Program-made: the position numbers and the translations under genes
In this document: one piece after another, positions 41,575-42,999 of the stretch
Position numbering within the stretch: the stretch's first letter is position 1
How the letters are laid out: each line of letters opens with the position of its first letter
The notes under the pieces: model-generated
Databases searched by the model: none
What the model was told of the DNA's origin: nothing
What the model saw: only the letters and a program-made list of their open reading frames with translations
Assembly: GCA_902805775.1 (NCBI GenBank)
Contig: CADCUB010000053.1
Location: 1-42,999 of the forward strand
DNA: 42,999 nt
Source of the DNA: an uncultured Frankineae bacterium
Lineage (GTDB): Bacteria; Actinomycetota; Actinomycetes; Mycobacteriales; SCTD01
Direction: 5' to 3'

Positions 41575-42195
41575 TCAGGACGCGGCGGACCCCGCGTGCC
41601 CCGAGGCAGCCCTGTCGGCCACCCCGGTGTGCAGCACGACGCGCGTGGCCTGCTGCCGGGACAGGACCACGTCAGGGTCGTGACCGCCGGCGGCGACCCA
41701 GCGCAGGTAGCGCTGCTCGTGCCGCGCCGTGCGGCGCCGGCTGAGGCGGCGCCCCCGACGCTGCTGTCCGTCGCGGGCCTGCGCCGGGCTGGCGTCGAGG
41801 CGGACGACCTGCAGCCGTCGGCCGGACAGGTGGGCGGCCGTGCGCAGCACCCCCCGCCGGAGGGGGCTGGTGAAGGGGTCGGTGGTGAGCACCCGCGGGT
41901 GGGCGGACCACAGCGCGGCCACCACCCGGACCAGGTGGGCGGTGTGCACCAGCGGACGGAGCACCCGGTAGGGGAGGGGCAGGCCGGTCAGGCGCCCGGC
42001 GACGTCCTCAGCGTCGAGGGCGTGCACGCCGTCGTACCGGCTCAGGCGGCGCAGCAGCGTGGTCTTGCCGGCGCCCGGCAGTCCGGCCACCACGACCAGG
42101 CTGCCGGCAGCGAGGTCGAGGCGTACGGGCGTCGGGGGCACGGCCGGGCGGGTGGGGGCAGTTGCGGTCGAGGCCGCACGGGTCGGGGCCGTCAT
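41575..42195 (-). CDS. P-loop nucleoside-triphosphate-binding protein
   Basis: A 206-residue AAA-type or kinase-like protein. A 28-residue Ala/Thr/Pro-rich tail precedes LVVVAGLPGAGKTTLLRRLS with a Walker A (GLPGAGKTT, about residues 38-46). DALDAEDVAGRL-like sequence (HALDAEDVAG) and LTTDPFTSP follow, then an Arg-rich region (QRRGRRLSRRRTARHEQRY) that could contact phosphate or nucleic acid. It resembles small zeta-toxin/kinase-like P-loop proteins, but the reaction is unknown. GAGGAGG lies 5 nt before the ATG. It starts a leftward group with the Gfo/Idh and DUF5990 genes. Confidence 0.75.
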   Translation of the reverse strand: MTAPTRAASTATAPTRPAVPPTPVRLDLAAGSLVVVAGLPGAGKTTLLRRLSRYDGVHALDAEDVAGRLTGLPLPYRVLRPLVHTAHLVRVVAALWSAHPRVLTTDPFTSPLRRGVLRTAAHLSGRRLQVVRLDASPAQARDGQQRRGRRLSRRRTARHEQRYLRWVAAGGHDPDVVLSRQQATRVVLHTGVADRAASGHAGSAAS

Positions 42196-42373
42196 GTCGT
42201 CCTCCTCAGCGACGGCTCCCAACGTCGCCGGGCAGGCTCGGGCGGGGCTGTGGGTGACCTGTCAGTCGGCTGCGAGGTGGGGCGTCGGGTGCGGCGACGT
42301 CGGTCGAGCGGCGGGGCCGGCGGCGCGGCGGCGGGGTGGGGGTCGACCGATGGCGGGAGGCGGTCAGGTGCGA

Positions 42374-42412
42374 CGTCGCCCGTACGCCGTCGTGGCCGCC
42401 GTACGGGCGACG
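42374..42412. repeat. Inverted repeat with perfect 13-bp arms
   Basis: CGTCGCCCGTACG (42374-42386) is exactly complementary to CGTACGGGCGACG (42400-42412) across a 13-base loop. No T-run follows, so it is not a standard terminator, and it lies between divergent genes where no terminator is expected. Confidence 0.6.
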
Positions 42413-42486
42413 GGCGCCTGCGTCGGCTTGCTTCGACCACCTCCTCCTGCCCCGAGGGGTGCCGCTAACAGCTCGATCGACCCGTC

Positions 42487-42519
42487 GCCGATCGACCTGT
42501 TGGCGGCCGGTCGATCGGC
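42487..42519. repeat. Inverted repeat with perfect 11-bp arms
   Basis: GCCGATCGACC (42487-42497) and GGTCGATCGGC (42509-42519) flank an 11-base loop. A further ATCGACC lies just upstream (42475-42483). It is about 100 bp before the HNH gene. Confidence 0.55.
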
Positions 42520-42609
42520 TTGCAGGTCGGCTTCCCCATACCCGTCGCCTCGACGGATTGGCTGTGTCCACAACCGTTCTCGGCCTGCGGTTCTGTCGGT
42601 GGTGGGTTC

Positions 42610-42615
42610 TAGGTT
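42610..42615 (+). promoter_or_regulatory. -10 box of a leaderless HNH gene
   Basis: TAGGTT fits TANNNT and ends 6 nt before the GTG start, the spacing of a leaderless transcript. The TAG in it is also an in-frame stop, which fixes the start of the gene. The -35 region is poorly conserved. Confidence 0.45.
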
Positions 42616-42621
42616 GGGTGT

Positions 42622-42999
42622 GTGGCGGTCGGTCAGGCAGCGTTGCGGGGGGCGTCGTTCGACGTCGCTGCGTTGGATGCTGTGGAGACGCGTTTGGAGG
42701 TGTTGGGTGATGCGCGCAGCCGGGCGCATGCGCGCTTGTTGCGTGAGGTGCTGGTGCTGCACCGGATGCATGTGGGGATCGGCTGCGGGTTGAGCACGGT
42801 GCCGCAGGTGGCGTTGCTGGTGCAGGTGTCGCAGCACCGGGCGCACGGCCTGCTGGCTGAGGCGTTGCTGCTGCACGGTCTGCCGGAGGGGCTGGATGCG
42901 GTGGAGTGCGGGTTGCTGACGGTGGAGCAGAGCGCGGTGCTGAGCCGGGTGCTGGGCGGGCTGGAGGTGGCGGTACAGCTGCGGGTGTGGCAGCGGGCG
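42622..42999 (+). CDS. DUF222/13E12-repeat HNH endonuclease, 5' part
   Basis: Open to the right edge; 126 codons visible. VGQAALRGASFDVAALDAVE, then DARSRAHARLLREVLVLHRM, QVALLVQVSQHRAHGLLAEA and LPEGLDAVECGLLTVEQSAV are the DUF222 domain of the 13E12 repeat family, whose members carry an HNH nuclease motif near the C-terminus (beyond this window). An in-frame stop at 42610-42612 leaves the GTG at 42622 as the only upstream start. Codon use is unlike the neighbours: many TTG, GTG, CTG and GCG codons and few CTC or GTC. These genes occur in many copies in some actinobacteria and behave like mobile or repeated elements; their role is not established. Confidence 0.85.
   Translation, partial: MAVGQAALRGASFDVAALDAVETRLEVLGDARSRAHARLLREVLVLHRMHVGIGCGLSTVPQVALLVQVSQHRAHGLLAEALLLHGLPEGLDAVECGLLTVEQSAVLSRVLGGLEVAVQLRVWQRA

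Larger units (their letters stand above)
42196..42621. other. Divergent intergenic region with two hairpins
   Basis: No protein gene is visible in this 426-bp stretch. It lies between the leftward P-loop gene and the rightward HNH gene and holds two strong inverted repeats (42374-42412 and 42487-42519) and a TANNNT box at 42610. Confidence 0.5.

Overview
The window is very GC-rich DNA from an actinobacterium. I infer a member of the Geodermatophilaceae or a close relative, from four things: a complete treX-treY-treZ trehalose operon, a DUF222/13E12-type HNH endonuclease gene at the right edge, a mycothiol-type DinB/maleylpyruvate-isomerase protein, and leaderless GTG-start genes with TANNNT boxes 6-7 nt upstream. 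There is no rRNA, tRNA, CRISPR array or intact transposase. Almost all of 3.7-42.2 kb is tightly packed genes with many 1-4 bp start/stop overlaps. By contrast, 1.6-3.7 kb is a gene-free stretch with dispersed and inverted repeats, next to a frameshifted lipoprotein pseudogene.

Layout, left to right. The end of a DUF4396-like membrane protein; a small membrane protein; a decayed beta-propeller lipoprotein; and the 2-kb gene-free, repeat-bearing stretch. A TetR repressor diverges from a DrrAB-like ABC exporter, with a clear operator/promoter between them, followed by a DinB-like protein. Then comes a long leftward operon: archaeo-eukaryotic release-factor-like protein, treX/glgX, treY, treZ, NAD-dependent epimerase. 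Next are two small proteins and an MFS permease, and a divergent sugar ABC importer (binding protein plus two permeases, no ATPase). An hsp20-merR pair converges on that importer. An SDR dehydrogenase is followed by a molybdate locus, then a glucose-6-phosphate dehydrogenase.

From 27.9 to 31.8 kb a leftward operon encodes a luciferase-like monooxygenase, a GNAT acetyltransferase, a DMT exporter, a PcaF-like thiolase and a 49-residue DnaJ-type zinc-finger peptide. After a DUF2795 protein comes a heptose/glycosyltransferase cluster (32.1-37.8 kb) with two GT9 heptosyltransferase-like proteins, a bifunctional HldE and two other glycosyltransferases. Next is a thioredoxin-reductase-like/methyltransferase fusion divergent from an XRE-cupin regulator, then DUF5990, a Gfo/Idh/MocA oxidoreductase, a P-loop protein, and the 5' end of the HNH endonuclease gene.

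The most unusual item is the molybdate locus. The usual small HTH-TOBE regulator and the ModA lipoprotein are one uninterrupted reading frame of 419 codons. Upstream are two identical 13-bp partial palindromes 31 bp apart, one lying between the -35 and -10 of an apparently leaderless promoter. If the frame is real and translated whole, it would be a membrane-anchored regulator carrying both an intracellular oxyanion-binding domain and an extracellular one.
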